Shown: positions 1 through 5,455 of the stretch, in pieces
Numbering within the stretch: position 1 is the stretch's first letter
Layout: each line of letters starts with the position of its first letter
Assembly: GCA_016282215.1 (NCBI GenBank)
Contig: JAEEKC010000174.1
Span: 1-5,490, forward strand
Origin: Lachnospiraceae bacterium
GTDB lineage: Bacteria; Bacillota; Clostridia; Lachnospirales; Lachnospiraceae
DNA: 5,490 nucleotides
Direction of reading: 5' to 3'
Made by a program: the position numbers and the translations under genes
Notes under the pieces: model-generated
The model's input: the letters and a program-made list of their open reading frames with translations, nothing else
What the model was told of the DNA's origin: nothing
Databases searched by the model: none

Positions 1-583
1 TATGCGTGCAAAAGGCCTTGGGGCAAAAGTCATTGTCACCGAGATCGACCCCGTGAAGGCGATCGAAGCGGTTATGGACGGCTTCGACGTAATGCCCATG
101 AAGGAAGCGGCAAAATATGGCGACTTCTTTGTAACAGTGACCGGCTGCGACAAAGTTATTGATGAAGAAGATTTTATGGAAATGAAGGATGGCGCCATCC
201 TTTGCAACGCAGGACATTTTGACTGTGAGATCGATATGGCGCGGCTGCGCGAGATCGCGGTATCCGCAAAACAGATGCGGAACAATATCATGGGCTATGA
301 GCTTTCCAACGGCCATGTGCTCTGCGTTCTCGGCGAAGGAAGGCTCGTGAACCTTGCCTGCGGCGACGGCCATCCTGCTGAGATCATGGATATGAGTTTT
401 GCGATTCAGGCCTTGTCCGCGAAGTATCTTGTTGAGCATGGCGGTGAGCTGACGGAGAAACTGATCGATGTTCCCGCAGAGGTGGATCAGGGCGTAGCTG
501 TCCGGAAACTGAACTTCCTCGGCAAGCAGATCGATGTGCTGACAGATGAGCAGAAAATTTATCTGTACGGCAGTGCAGAATAA
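1..583 (+). CDS. ahcY: Adenosylhomocysteinase (S-adenosylhomocysteine hydrolase), C-terminal part, 5' end outside window
   Basis: This enzyme reversibly splits S-adenosyl-L-homocysteine into adenosine and homocysteine in the cytosol, using tightly bound NAD+, and so relieves product inhibition of SAM-dependent methyltransferases. The 193 visible residues are roughly the last half of a family of about 410-480 residues. They begin inside the Rossmann NAD-binding domain: VIVTEIDPVKAIEAVMDGF is the second strand and following helix with its acidic NAD-ribose-binding end. Then come FVTVTGCDKVI, the NAGHFDCEID segment with its conserved His, and the substrate-domain block with LGEGRLVNLACGDGHP and MDMSFAIQAL. 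The tail has the usual DVPAEVDQGVAVRKL and LTDEQKIYLYG pattern and ends in YGSAE, not the PDHYRY-type end of longer bacterial and eukaryotic enzymes. The ATG at position 2 is an internal Met, not a start, because family homology continues upstream of it. No break or odd residue is seen. The family call is very secure. Confidence 0.96.
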   Translation, partial: MRAKGLGAKVIVTEIDPVKAIEAVMDGFDVMPMKEAAKYGDFFVTVTGCDKVIDEEDFMEMKDGAILCNAGHFDCEIDMARLREIAVSAKQMRNNIMGYELSNGHVLCVLGEGRLVNLACGDGHPAEIMDMSFAIQALSAKYLVEHGGELTEKLIDVPAEVDQGVAVRKLNFLGKQIDVLTDEQKIYLYGSAE

Positions 584-597
584 ATTATTGTATTTTT

Positions 598-602
598 GAG
601 GT
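598..602 (+). promoter_or_regulatory. Ribosome-binding site of the 77-residue protein gene
   Basis: GAGGT lies 8 bases before the ATG at 611. This spacing favours ATG 611 over the in-frame TTG at 596, which overlaps the site and has no purine-rich sequence of its own upstream. Confidence 0.7.
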
Positions 603-610
603 ATAGAAAC

Positions 611-844
611 ATGAATCCGATGGATATGATGCAGATAGGATCCAAGATACAGACTTTCAATGCGCAGCATCCGCGATTTGGCGCTTTCCTTCGGGAAGCG
701 GGACCGGATGCAATGCGGGAAGACAGTGTTCTGGAGATGAAGGTGACCAGCCCCGAAGGACGGGAATATATCACCAATATCAAACTGACGAAAGAAGACG
801 TGGAACTGATCGCTCTGTTTCGCAGCATGCGGGGCGGGATGTGA
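611..844 (+). CDS. Small conserved-looking protein of unknown function (77 aa)
   Basis: I do not recognise a named family, and no function can be given. The protein is 77 residues and starts MNPMDMMQIG, with five Met in the first 35 residues. It has no signal peptide, membrane segment or Cys. By eye, residues 4-20 could form an amphipathic helix. Residues 20-38 are a His/Pro/Phe-containing linker (HPRFGAFLREAG). Residues 39-49 and 51-60 look like a beta hairpin turning at SPEGRE. Residues 61-72 look like a second helix, followed by a basic, Gly-rich end (RSMRGGM). I have a weak memory of similar short proteins with MNPMD-like starts in Clostridia, which suggests a real conserved gene. It sits 27 bases after ahcY with no terminator between, so the two are probably co-transcribed. 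The start is set by the GAGGT site. Codon use resembles the neighbours, which supports it being coding. Confidence 0.75.
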   Translation: MNPMDMMQIGSKIQTFNAQHPRFGAFLREAGPDAMREDSVLEMKVTSPEGREYITNIKLTKEDVELIALFRSMRGGM

Positions 845-888
845 AGAAAAACAGTTACTATTCGAACTCCGTAAACATCGAACTATCA

Positions 889-901
889 GTCACGAAGTGA
901 C
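889..901 (+). other. Short hairpin GTCAC-GAA-GTGAC
   Basis: A perfect 5-base-pair inverted repeat with a GAA loop. It lacks a downstream T tract. It is probably part of the structured repeat in this gap. Confidence 0.4.
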
Positions 902-907
902 AGTCGA

Positions 908-924
908 CAGGTGCAATGCATCTG
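908..924 (+). other. Short hairpin CAGGTGCA-A-TGCATCTG
   Basis: A near-perfect palindrome with 8 possible pairs, including one G-T wobble, around a single central A; the real loop would be at least three bases. It lies 6 bases after the GTCAC hairpin and has no T tract. It could also be a protein-binding palindrome, but nothing in the window supports a specific regulator. Confidence 0.4.
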
Positions 925-955
925 CGGGATTGAGAGATGGTATGCGGAATTGTGA

Positions 956-2248
956 ATGAAGATAAGACTATTTCTGACAGATATGAATCATGAGGTGGCA
1001 AATCACAACTTCATAAAAACAGCACGGCCCGAACTCCTGATCCCCGCCGCAAGCCTGGAAGTATTGAAGGCCGCAGTCATCTACGGCGCTGACGCTGTCT
1101 ATATCGGCGGTCAGGCTTTTAGCCTGCGGGCAAAAGCCAAAAACTTTTCGCCGGAAGAGATGGCGGAAGGGATTGCCTTTGCACATGAAAGAGGTGTTGC
1201 CGTTCATGTTACCGCCAACATTCTGGCGCATAACGGTGACCTGGAGGAAGCGGCGGCTTACTTTCGCGAGTTAGGCGAGCTTGGTCCGGACGCGCTGATC
1301 ATTGCGGATCCCGGCATGGTCATGCTGGCAAAGCAGATCTGTCCGCAGATTCCGATCCATATCAGCACGCAGGCCAATAATACCAATTACATGACCTATC
1401 GTTTCTGGCATGATCTGGGTGCACAGCGTGTTGTGGCGGCAAGGGAACTGAGCCTTCGGGAAATTAAGCAGATCCGGGAGAAAACGCCGGCTGATATGGA
1501 GATCGAATGCTTCATCCACGGTTCCATGTGCATTTCCTATTCCGGCAGGTGTCTTTTAAGCAATTATCTGACGGGACGCGATGCAAACCGCGGTGCCTGC
1601 ACTCATCCCTGCCGCTGGAAATATGCGGTGATGGAAGAGACCAGGGAGGGCGAATATTTTCCCATCTACGAAAATGAACGGGGCACATTTTTATTTAACT
1701 CAGGTGATCTGTGCATGATCGGACATATCCCGGAACTGATGGAAGCGGGGATCGACAGTTTCAAGATCGAAGGCAGGATGAAAACCGCGCTCTATGTGGC
1801 AACCGTAGCAAGAACCTACAGGCGTGCCATCGATGCGGCAAAACGCAGCCGGGAAGAATATGAGGCGCTTTTGCCCTGGTGCATGGAAGAGATCGGCAGA
1901 TGCACTCACCGGAAGTTCAATACGGGGTTCTATTTCGGGAGGCCCGATGCCAGCACGCAGATCTACGATAACAGCACCTACGAACAGGAAGCGGTATATT
2001 TGGGGACTGTGCAGGAGGCTGAGGGGACGACCTTCACCCTGATACAGAAAAATAAATTCAGCGTAGGTGAAGAAATCCTTATCATGAAACCGGATGGCAG
2101 AAACGTGCAGACCAAAGTGCTGTCCATTGAAAACGAAGAGGGTGAGCAGCAGGAAAGCGCACCTCACGCAGGACAGAAACTGAAGGTGACGCTGGATCAG
2201 CCGGTTAATGAATATGATATCCTCAGAAGAGATGGGGGCAGAACATAA
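956..2248 (+). CDS. U32-family protein, TrhP/YrrO-like tRNA U34 hydroxylation factor
   Basis: The product is 430 residues from the first ATG. The U32 signature is intact at residues 184-202: ECFIHGSMC, then Y-S-G-R-C and LLS, matching the family pattern E-x-F-x2-G-[SA]-x-C-x4-G-x-C-x2-S. Although often annotated as peptidases, studied U32 members are Fe-S proteins in RNA or quinone hydroxylation. Cys192, Cys199, Cys215 (or 219) and Cys253 have spacing close to the 4Fe-4S ligands I recall for UbiU (7/17/39 against 7/16/38 here). Residues 24-300 form the U32 core (PELLIPAASLEVLKAA, YGADAVYIGG, STQANNTNY, IDSFKIEGRMK). Residues 345-425 form the C-terminal barrel domain (KNKFSVGEEILIMKPDGRN). Core plus barrel and total length resemble Bacillus YrrO and E. 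coli TrhP (YegQ), which make 5-hydroxyuridine at tRNA position 34 with prephenate. No partner gene is visible. The start is uncertain: homology begins near residue 24, and ATG 956 has only a weak GCGGA upstream. Family confidence is high; exact RNA target is inferred. Confidence 0.92.
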   Translation: MKIRLFLTDMNHEVANHNFIKTARPELLIPAASLEVLKAAVIYGADAVYIGGQAFSLRAKAKNFSPEEMAEGIAFAHERGVAVHVTANILAHNGDLEEAAAYFRELGELGPDALIIADPGMVMLAKQICPQIPIHISTQANNTNYMTYRFWHDLGAQRVVAARELSLREIKQIREKTPADMEIECFIHGSMCISYSGRCLLSNYLTGRDANRGACTHPCRWKYAVMEETREGEYFPIYENERGTFLFNSGDLCMIGHIPELMEAGIDSFKIEGRMKTALYVATVARTYRRAIDAAKRSREEYEALLPWCMEEIGRCTHRKFNTGFYFGRPDASTQIYDNSTYEQEAVYLGTVQEAEGTTFTLIQKNKFSVGEEILIMKPDGRNVQTKVLSIENEEGEQQESAPHAGQKLKVTLDQPVNEYDILRRDGGRT

Positions 2249-2275
2249 ATATTGAGAAACAGGGGTATATGCGAA

Positions 2276-2283
2276 AGGGGGAG
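2276..2283 (+). promoter_or_regulatory. Strong ribosome-binding site of the aldo/keto reductase gene
   Basis: AGGGGGAG ends 4 bases before the ATG at 2288. It decides the start: an upstream in-frame TTG at 2252 would add 12 residues (RNRGICERGSY after the initiator) that look like translated leader and have no ribosome-binding site. Confidence 0.8.
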
Positions 2284-2287
2284 TTAC

Positions 2288-3217
2288 ATGCGGCACATCA
2301 ATTTCGGTAATGACGACGATCAGGTTTCCGAGGTGATTCTCGGTACCATGAACTTAGGACAGCTTTCCGAGCAGGAGGCGCAGACTCTTTTGGAGAGCGC
2401 GCTGGAGGACGGGATCAATTTCATTGATACTGCGGACTGCTATGGCGCCGGCGCATCTGAGGAAATGATCGGCAAAGTATTTCAGAAAAATCCGGGCCTT
2501 CGGAAGAAATTCTTCCTGCAATCCAAATGCGGCATCCGGTTAGACGACGATTTTACGTGGTTTGATTTTTCCGCTGAACATATTCTCGAGGCAGTGGATG
2601 CGAGCTTGAAACGTTTGCAGACAGAGAGTCTTGACTGCCTGCTGCTGCACAGGCCGGATGCGCTGATGGAGCCCGATGAGATCGCGGATGCTTTCCGCAT
2701 CCTGCACAAGACAGGAAAAGTCCGGTCTTTTGGTGTCAGCAACATGAACCCGATGATGATCGGCGAGCTGCAAAAGGCAACCAAGTATAAACTGGCGACA
2801 AATCAGGTGCAGCTTTCCTGTGCGTTTACGCCTATGATCGATGCAGGCTTTCAGGTAAATATGCAAACTGACGGCGGCGTGATGCGTGACGGCGGCATTC
2901 TCGGATACTGCCGGCAGCAGGAGATGACGATCCAGGCCTGGTCACCGCTTCGCTACGGATATTTTGAAGGAATCTTTATCGGAGATGAAAAATATGCGCA
3001 GCTGAACACGGTGCTTGACCGCATCGCACAGGAGCAGGGCGTTTCGTCTTCTGCGATTGCACTGGCATGGATTTTGCGCTATCCGGCCAAAATGCAGGTG
3101 GTGGCAGGCACCACCAAACCGGAGAGATTATCGCAGCTGGCTAAGGCCGGTGAGATTGAGCTGACACGCAAGCAGTGGTATGAGATTTATCTGGCAGCGG
3201 GAAATCACCTGCCGTAA
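2288..3217 (+). CDS. Aldo/keto reductase, YdhF-like
   Basis: A 309-residue cytosolic NADPH-dependent oxidoreductase of the aldo/keto reductase superfamily, expected to reduce aldehydes or ketones to alcohols; the natural substrate cannot be read from sequence. It has the (beta/alpha)8-barrel layout and a complete catalytic tetrad: Asp47 and Tyr52 in FIDTADCYG, Lys80 in FFLQSKCG and His121 in LDCLLLHRPD. GKVRSFGVSNMNP (143-155) and TNQVQLSC (171-178) are standard barrel strands. IQAWSPLRYGYFEG (215-228) and VVAGTTKPERL (271-281) are the cofactor-binding region; Lys277 and Arg280 sit where the NADP 2'-phosphate is usually bound. The SPLRYGYFEGIFIGDEKY stretch and the AAGNHLP end are typical of the E. 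coli YdhF branch (298 residues). The gene lies 39 bases after the U32 gene with no terminator between, so co-transcription is likely. The ten bases at its 3' end, which include the stop codon, recur downstream. Confidence 0.94.
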   Translation: MRHINFGNDDDQVSEVILGTMNLGQLSEQEAQTLLESALEDGINFIDTADCYGAGASEEMIGKVFQKNPGLRKKFFLQSKCGIRLDDDFTWFDFSAEHILEAVDASLKRLQTESLDCLLLHRPDALMEPDEIADAFRILHKTGKVRSFGVSNMNPMMIGELQKATKYKLATNQVQLSCAFTPMIDAGFQVNMQTDGGVMRDGGILGYCRQQEMTIQAWSPLRYGYFEGIFIGDEKYAQLNTVLDRIAQEQGVSSSAIALAWILRYPAKMQVVAGTTKPERLSQLAKAGEIELTRKQWYEIYLAAGNHLP

Positions 3218-3220
3218 ATA
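3211..3220 (+). repeat. Direct repeat GCCGTAAATA, copy 1 (overlaps stop codon of the reductase gene)
   Basis: The 10-mer GCCGTAAATA contains the TAA stop of the upstream gene at 3215-3217 and recurs exactly at 3286-3295, 75 bases on. The pair encloses an inverted repeat. Confidence 0.55.
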
Positions 3221-3279
3221 TACGGATTGCGAATATTATAGAATTGTAAAGACAGCCATTGGCAACGTAGCAATTCGTA
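3221..3279 (+). repeat. Inverted repeat TACGGATTGC / GCAATTCGTA
   Basis: The arms are at 3221-3230 and 3270-3279. They pair at 10 positions, one a G-T wobble, and A3220-T3280 adds an eleventh. The 39 bases between hold the small GCC-ATT-GGC stem. The whole sits between two copies of GCCGTAAATA, as a small insertion with terminal inverted repeats would, though the right arm ends 6 bases short of the second copy. Confidence 0.5.
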
Positions 3280-3282
3280 TTA

Positions 3283-3310
3283 TCAGCCGTAAATAGTTAG
3301 CAAAGGCTGA
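3283..3310 (+). other. Hairpin TCAGCC ... GGCTGA before glutamine synthetase
   Basis: A perfect 6-base-pair stem (3283-3288 with 3305-3310) around a 16-base A-rich loop. It is followed by CAAAAAGAAC, not T residues, so it is not an intrinsic terminator in the + direction. Such a stem in a short leader could affect mRNA stability, but this is speculation. Confidence 0.3.
3286..3295 (+). repeat. Direct repeat GCCGTAAATA, copy 2
   Basis: An exact second copy of the 10-mer at 3211-3220. Its GCC belongs to the left arm of the TCAGCC/GGCTGA stem. Confidence 0.55.
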
Positions 3311-3328
3311 CAAAAAGAACAGACAACA

Positions 3329-3334
3329 GAAAGG
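3329..3334 (+). promoter_or_regulatory. Ribosome-binding site of glutamine synthetase gene
   Basis: GAAAGG ends 9 bases before the ATG at 3344. A second purine stretch, AAGAGG at 3336-3341, is only 2 bases from the ATG and is probably too close to act as the main site. Confidence 0.55.
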
Positions 3335-3343
3335 CAAGAGGCA

Positions 3344-5455
3344 ATGGACACAGTCACACATGTAGAACAGATTTTTGCAAAAAATGTATTTACGCTGGGC
3401 AAGATGAAGGAACGGCTGCCCAGGGATATTTACAAGGAAGTCCGGACGGTCATCGATAACGGCGGCGAGCTGTCGAAAACGGGCGCCAACATCGTGGCAA
3501 AGGCCATGAAGGACTGGGCGATCGAAAACGGAGCCACGCACTATACGCACTGGTTCCAGCCGCTGACCGGCATCACGGCGGAAAAGCATGACGCGTTTAT
3601 CTCTCATCCCGATGAGATGGGAAAAGTGATCACGGAGTTTTCCGGTAAAGAGCTGATCAAGGGCGAGCCGGATGCCTCCTCCTTCCCTTCCGGCGGGCTT
3701 AGGGCAACCTTTGAGGCGAGAGGCTATACGGTGTGGGATATCACATCGCCTGTCTTTTTGCAGGAAGCGTCCACGGGCGTGATCCTCTGTGTGCCTACCG
3801 CATTCTGTTCCTACACAGGTGAAGCACTTGATAAAAAAACACCGCTCCTGCGTTCCATGGAAGCAATTTCCAAACAGGCAGTCAGACTTGTCAACCTTTT
3901 TGGCAATACCCATGCGACGAAGGTGACGCCGTCTGTCGGCGCAGAGCAAGAATACTTTTTGGTGGACGGTGATCTGTATCGGCAGAGGGCCGATCTGATG
4001 TTTGCGGGCAGGACGCTGTTCGGCGCACCGGCGCCCAAGGGCCAGGAAATGGATGACCATTACTTCGGCGTGATCCGGGAGCGAGTCGGCGCTTTTATGA
4101 AAGATCTGAACGAAGAACTCTGGAAGCTGGGCGTGACAGCAAAGACGCAGCATAATGAAGTGGCGCCTGCACAGCATGAACTGGCACCGATCTTTGAGAC
4201 GGCGAACATCGCGGTAGATCACAACCAGATCGTGATGGAGACCATGAAACGAGTGGCGGTAAACCACAATCTGCGCTGTCTTTTACATGAAAAACCCTAT
4301 GCTGGTGTGAACGGTTCCGGCAAGCATGATAACTGGTCGCTGAATACGGATACCGGTGTGAACCTTTTGGATCCCGGTTCATCGCCGAATGAAAATGTGC
4401 AGTTTCTGCTGATCCTGGCCTGCATCTTAAAGGCCGTGGATATCCATGCGGACCTGCTGCGCCAGTCGGCGTCGGATGTGGGAAATGACCACAGGCTCGG
4501 AGCGGACGAAGCGCCGCCGGCCATCGTTTCCGTTTTTCTCGGCGAACAGCTCGAGGATGTGGTGCGCCAGTTAGTAGAAACGGGAGAGGCAACAACCCTC
4601 AAAGAAGGCGGTATGCTCGAGACAGGTGTTTCCACGCTTCCCGATACCAAAAAGGATGCGACGGACCGGAACCGTACTTCGCCCTTCGCTTTTACCGGAA
4701 ACAAGTTTGAGTTCCGTATGGTGGGAAGCTCGGATTCCATTGCGGATCCCAACACCACCTTAAATGCCATTGTCGCAGAGGCTTTCTGTGAAGCGGCAGA
4801 CAGACTGGAGAAGGCAGAGGATTTCGAACTCGCAGTCCATGATCTGATCAAGGAATATCTGACGAAACATCAGCGGATCATTTTCAATGGCAATGGTTAT
4901 TCTGAGGAATGGGTAAAAGAGGCGGAGCGCAGAGGACTTCCGAATATCAAGTCCATGATCGAGGCGGCCGGCACGCTTTCTGATGAAAAGACCATCGAAC
5001 TGTTTGAGCGGTTTGGCATTTTTACGAGAGTTGAGCTGACATCCAGAGAAGAGATCATTTACGAAACCTATGCCAAGACGATCCGGATCGAAGCGCTGAC
5101 TATGATCGATATGGCCGGCAGGCAGATCATACCTGCAGTAGTTCGGTATCTGAAAACACTGGCGAAAACCGTCAATGAGATGAAGGCAGCGGGCTGTGAG
5201 AGTGCAACCGTCAGCGGACTTTTGGAAGATGCTTCTTCCAAACTGACGGCCATGAAACAGGCGCTTGACAGGCTGCAGGCTGTGGTCGATCAGGCAGGTA
5301 AGATCGGCGATGAAAAAGAAAAAGCATTTTTCTATAAAGATACGGTACGCGACGCCATGGACGCACTCAGGGTTCCGGCGGATGAACTCGAAATGATCGT
5401 GGATAAGGAGCTTTGGCCGATCCCGACCTATGGCGATCTGATGTTTGAAGTTTAA
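3344..5455 (+). CDS. glnN: Glutamine synthetase type III
   Basis: This 703-residue enzyme makes glutamine from glutamate, ammonium and ATP in the cytosol, the main ammonium-assimilation step. Its length (family about 700-730) and motifs mark it as type III, not the roughly 440-residue type I GlnA. Residues about 1-160 are the type III N-terminal domain with the diagnostic GEPDASSFPSGGLRATFEAR (107-126) and GYTVWD. The catalytic domain follows: GAEQEYF (199-205) with metal-binding Glu, NEVAPAQHELAP (271-282), and HEKPYAGVNGSGKHDNWSL (315-333), matching the NGSG-x-H block of other types. Next are LGADEAPPAI (385-394) and NRTSPFAFTGNKFEFRMVGS (443-462), with the nucleotide and phosphate-binding Arg. 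Residues about 490-703 are the helical type III C-terminal extension ending WPIPTYGDLMFEV. Known members form double-hexamer dodecamers and lack the type I adenylylation site. All blocks are present, with no frameshift. It probably has its own promoter in the preceding gap; nitrogen control is expected but no site is recognised. Confidence 0.97.
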   Translation: MDTVTHVEQIFAKNVFTLGKMKERLPRDIYKEVRTVIDNGGELSKTGANIVAKAMKDWAIENGATHYTHWFQPLTGITAEKHDAFISHPDEMGKVITEFSGKELIKGEPDASSFPSGGLRATFEARGYTVWDITSPVFLQEASTGVILCVPTAFCSYTGEALDKKTPLLRSMEAISKQAVRLVNLFGNTHATKVTPSVGAEQEYFLVDGDLYRQRADLMFAGRTLFGAPAPKGQEMDDHYFGVIRERVGAFMKDLNEELWKLGVTAKTQHNEVAPAQHELAPIFETANIAVDHNQIVMETMKRVAVNHNLRCLLHEKPYAGVNGSGKHDNWSLNTDTGVNLLDPGSSPNENVQFLLILACILKAVDIHADLLRQSASDVGNDHRLGADEAPPAIVSVFLGEQLEDVVRQLVETGEATTLKEGGMLETGVSTLPDTKKDATDRNRTSPFAFTGNKFEFRMVGSSDSIADPNTTLNAIVAEAFCEAADRLEKAEDFELAVHDLIKEYLTKHQRIIFNGNGYSEEWVKEAERRGLPNIKSMIEAAGTLSDEKTIELFERFGIFTRVELTSREEIIYETYAKTIRIEALTMIDMAGRQIIPAVVRYLKTLAKTVNEMKAAGCESATVSGLLEDASSKLTAMKQALDRLQAVVDQAGKIGDEKEKAFFYKDTVRDAMDALRVPADELEMIVDKELWPIPTYGDLMFEV

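Larger units (their letters stand above)
845..955 (+). repeat. Structured intergenic region, probable degenerate dispersed repeat
   Basis: This 111-base non-coding gap contains two close hairpins: GTCAC-GAA-GTGAC at 889-901, and CAGGTGCA-A-TGCATCTG at 908-924 (8 pairs, one of them G-T). Upstream, TCGAACT occurs twice, at 862-868 and 878-884. The outer ends, ACAGTTACTATTC at 851-863 and GGAATTGTGAAT at 946-957, resemble in style the terminal arms of a repeat I recall from Lachnospiraceae intergenic regions, but here the right arm no longer mirrors the left. No run of T follows either hairpin, so an intrinsic terminator is unlikely. No convincing promoter was found. The repeat identity rests on memory and form alone; only one copy is present in the window. 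Confidence 0.45.
3218..3343 (+). promoter_or_regulatory. Intergenic leader region upstream of glutamine synthetase
   Basis: This 126-base AT-rich gap presumably holds the promoter and leader of glnN. It contains an inverted repeat at 3221-3230 and 3270-3279, a small inner GCC-ATT-GGC at 3255-3263, and a second stem TCAGCC/GGCTGA at 3283-3288 and 3305-3310. The best promoter guess is TTGGCA at 3259-3264 and TATCAG at 3281-3286 with a 16-base spacer, but the -10 match is only four of six, so this is weak. No T tract follows the stems, so neither a terminator nor a classic antiterminator is supported, and I see no glutamine riboswitch core. The ribosome-binding site is at its 3' end. Confidence 0.4.

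Noticed and set aside
596..610. TTG start at 596 for the small protein
   Set aside because: It overlaps the GAGGT site that serves ATG 611 and has no upstream purine-rich sequence.
889..924. Intrinsic terminator for the ahcY transcript
   Set aside because: Two hairpins are present but neither is followed by a run of T, and both stems are short.
1700..2296. Minus-strand open reading frame of 198 residues over the end of the U32 gene
   Set aside because: It lies wholly antisense to a well-supported gene, shows no family motif and has no convincing ribosome-binding site. I treat it as a shadow frame.
3259..3286. Sigma-A-type promoter TTGGCA - 16 - TATCAG for glnN
   Set aside because: The -35 fits well but the -10 matches only four of six positions. 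It is kept as a remark in the intergenic entry, not as a separate feature.
3236..4267. Long minus-strand open reading frame (343 residues) antisense to the 5' half of glnN
   Set aside because: It is the shadow of a strongly conserved glnN coding frame. The translation is Cys/His/Arg-rich with no recognisable domain, and codon bias on the + strand explains its openness.
4095..4851. Two overlapping minus-strand frames (166 and 184 residues) inside glnN
   Set aside because: Low-complexity Arg/Pro/Ser-rich translations opposite the conserved catalytic domain of glutamine synthetase; no independent support.
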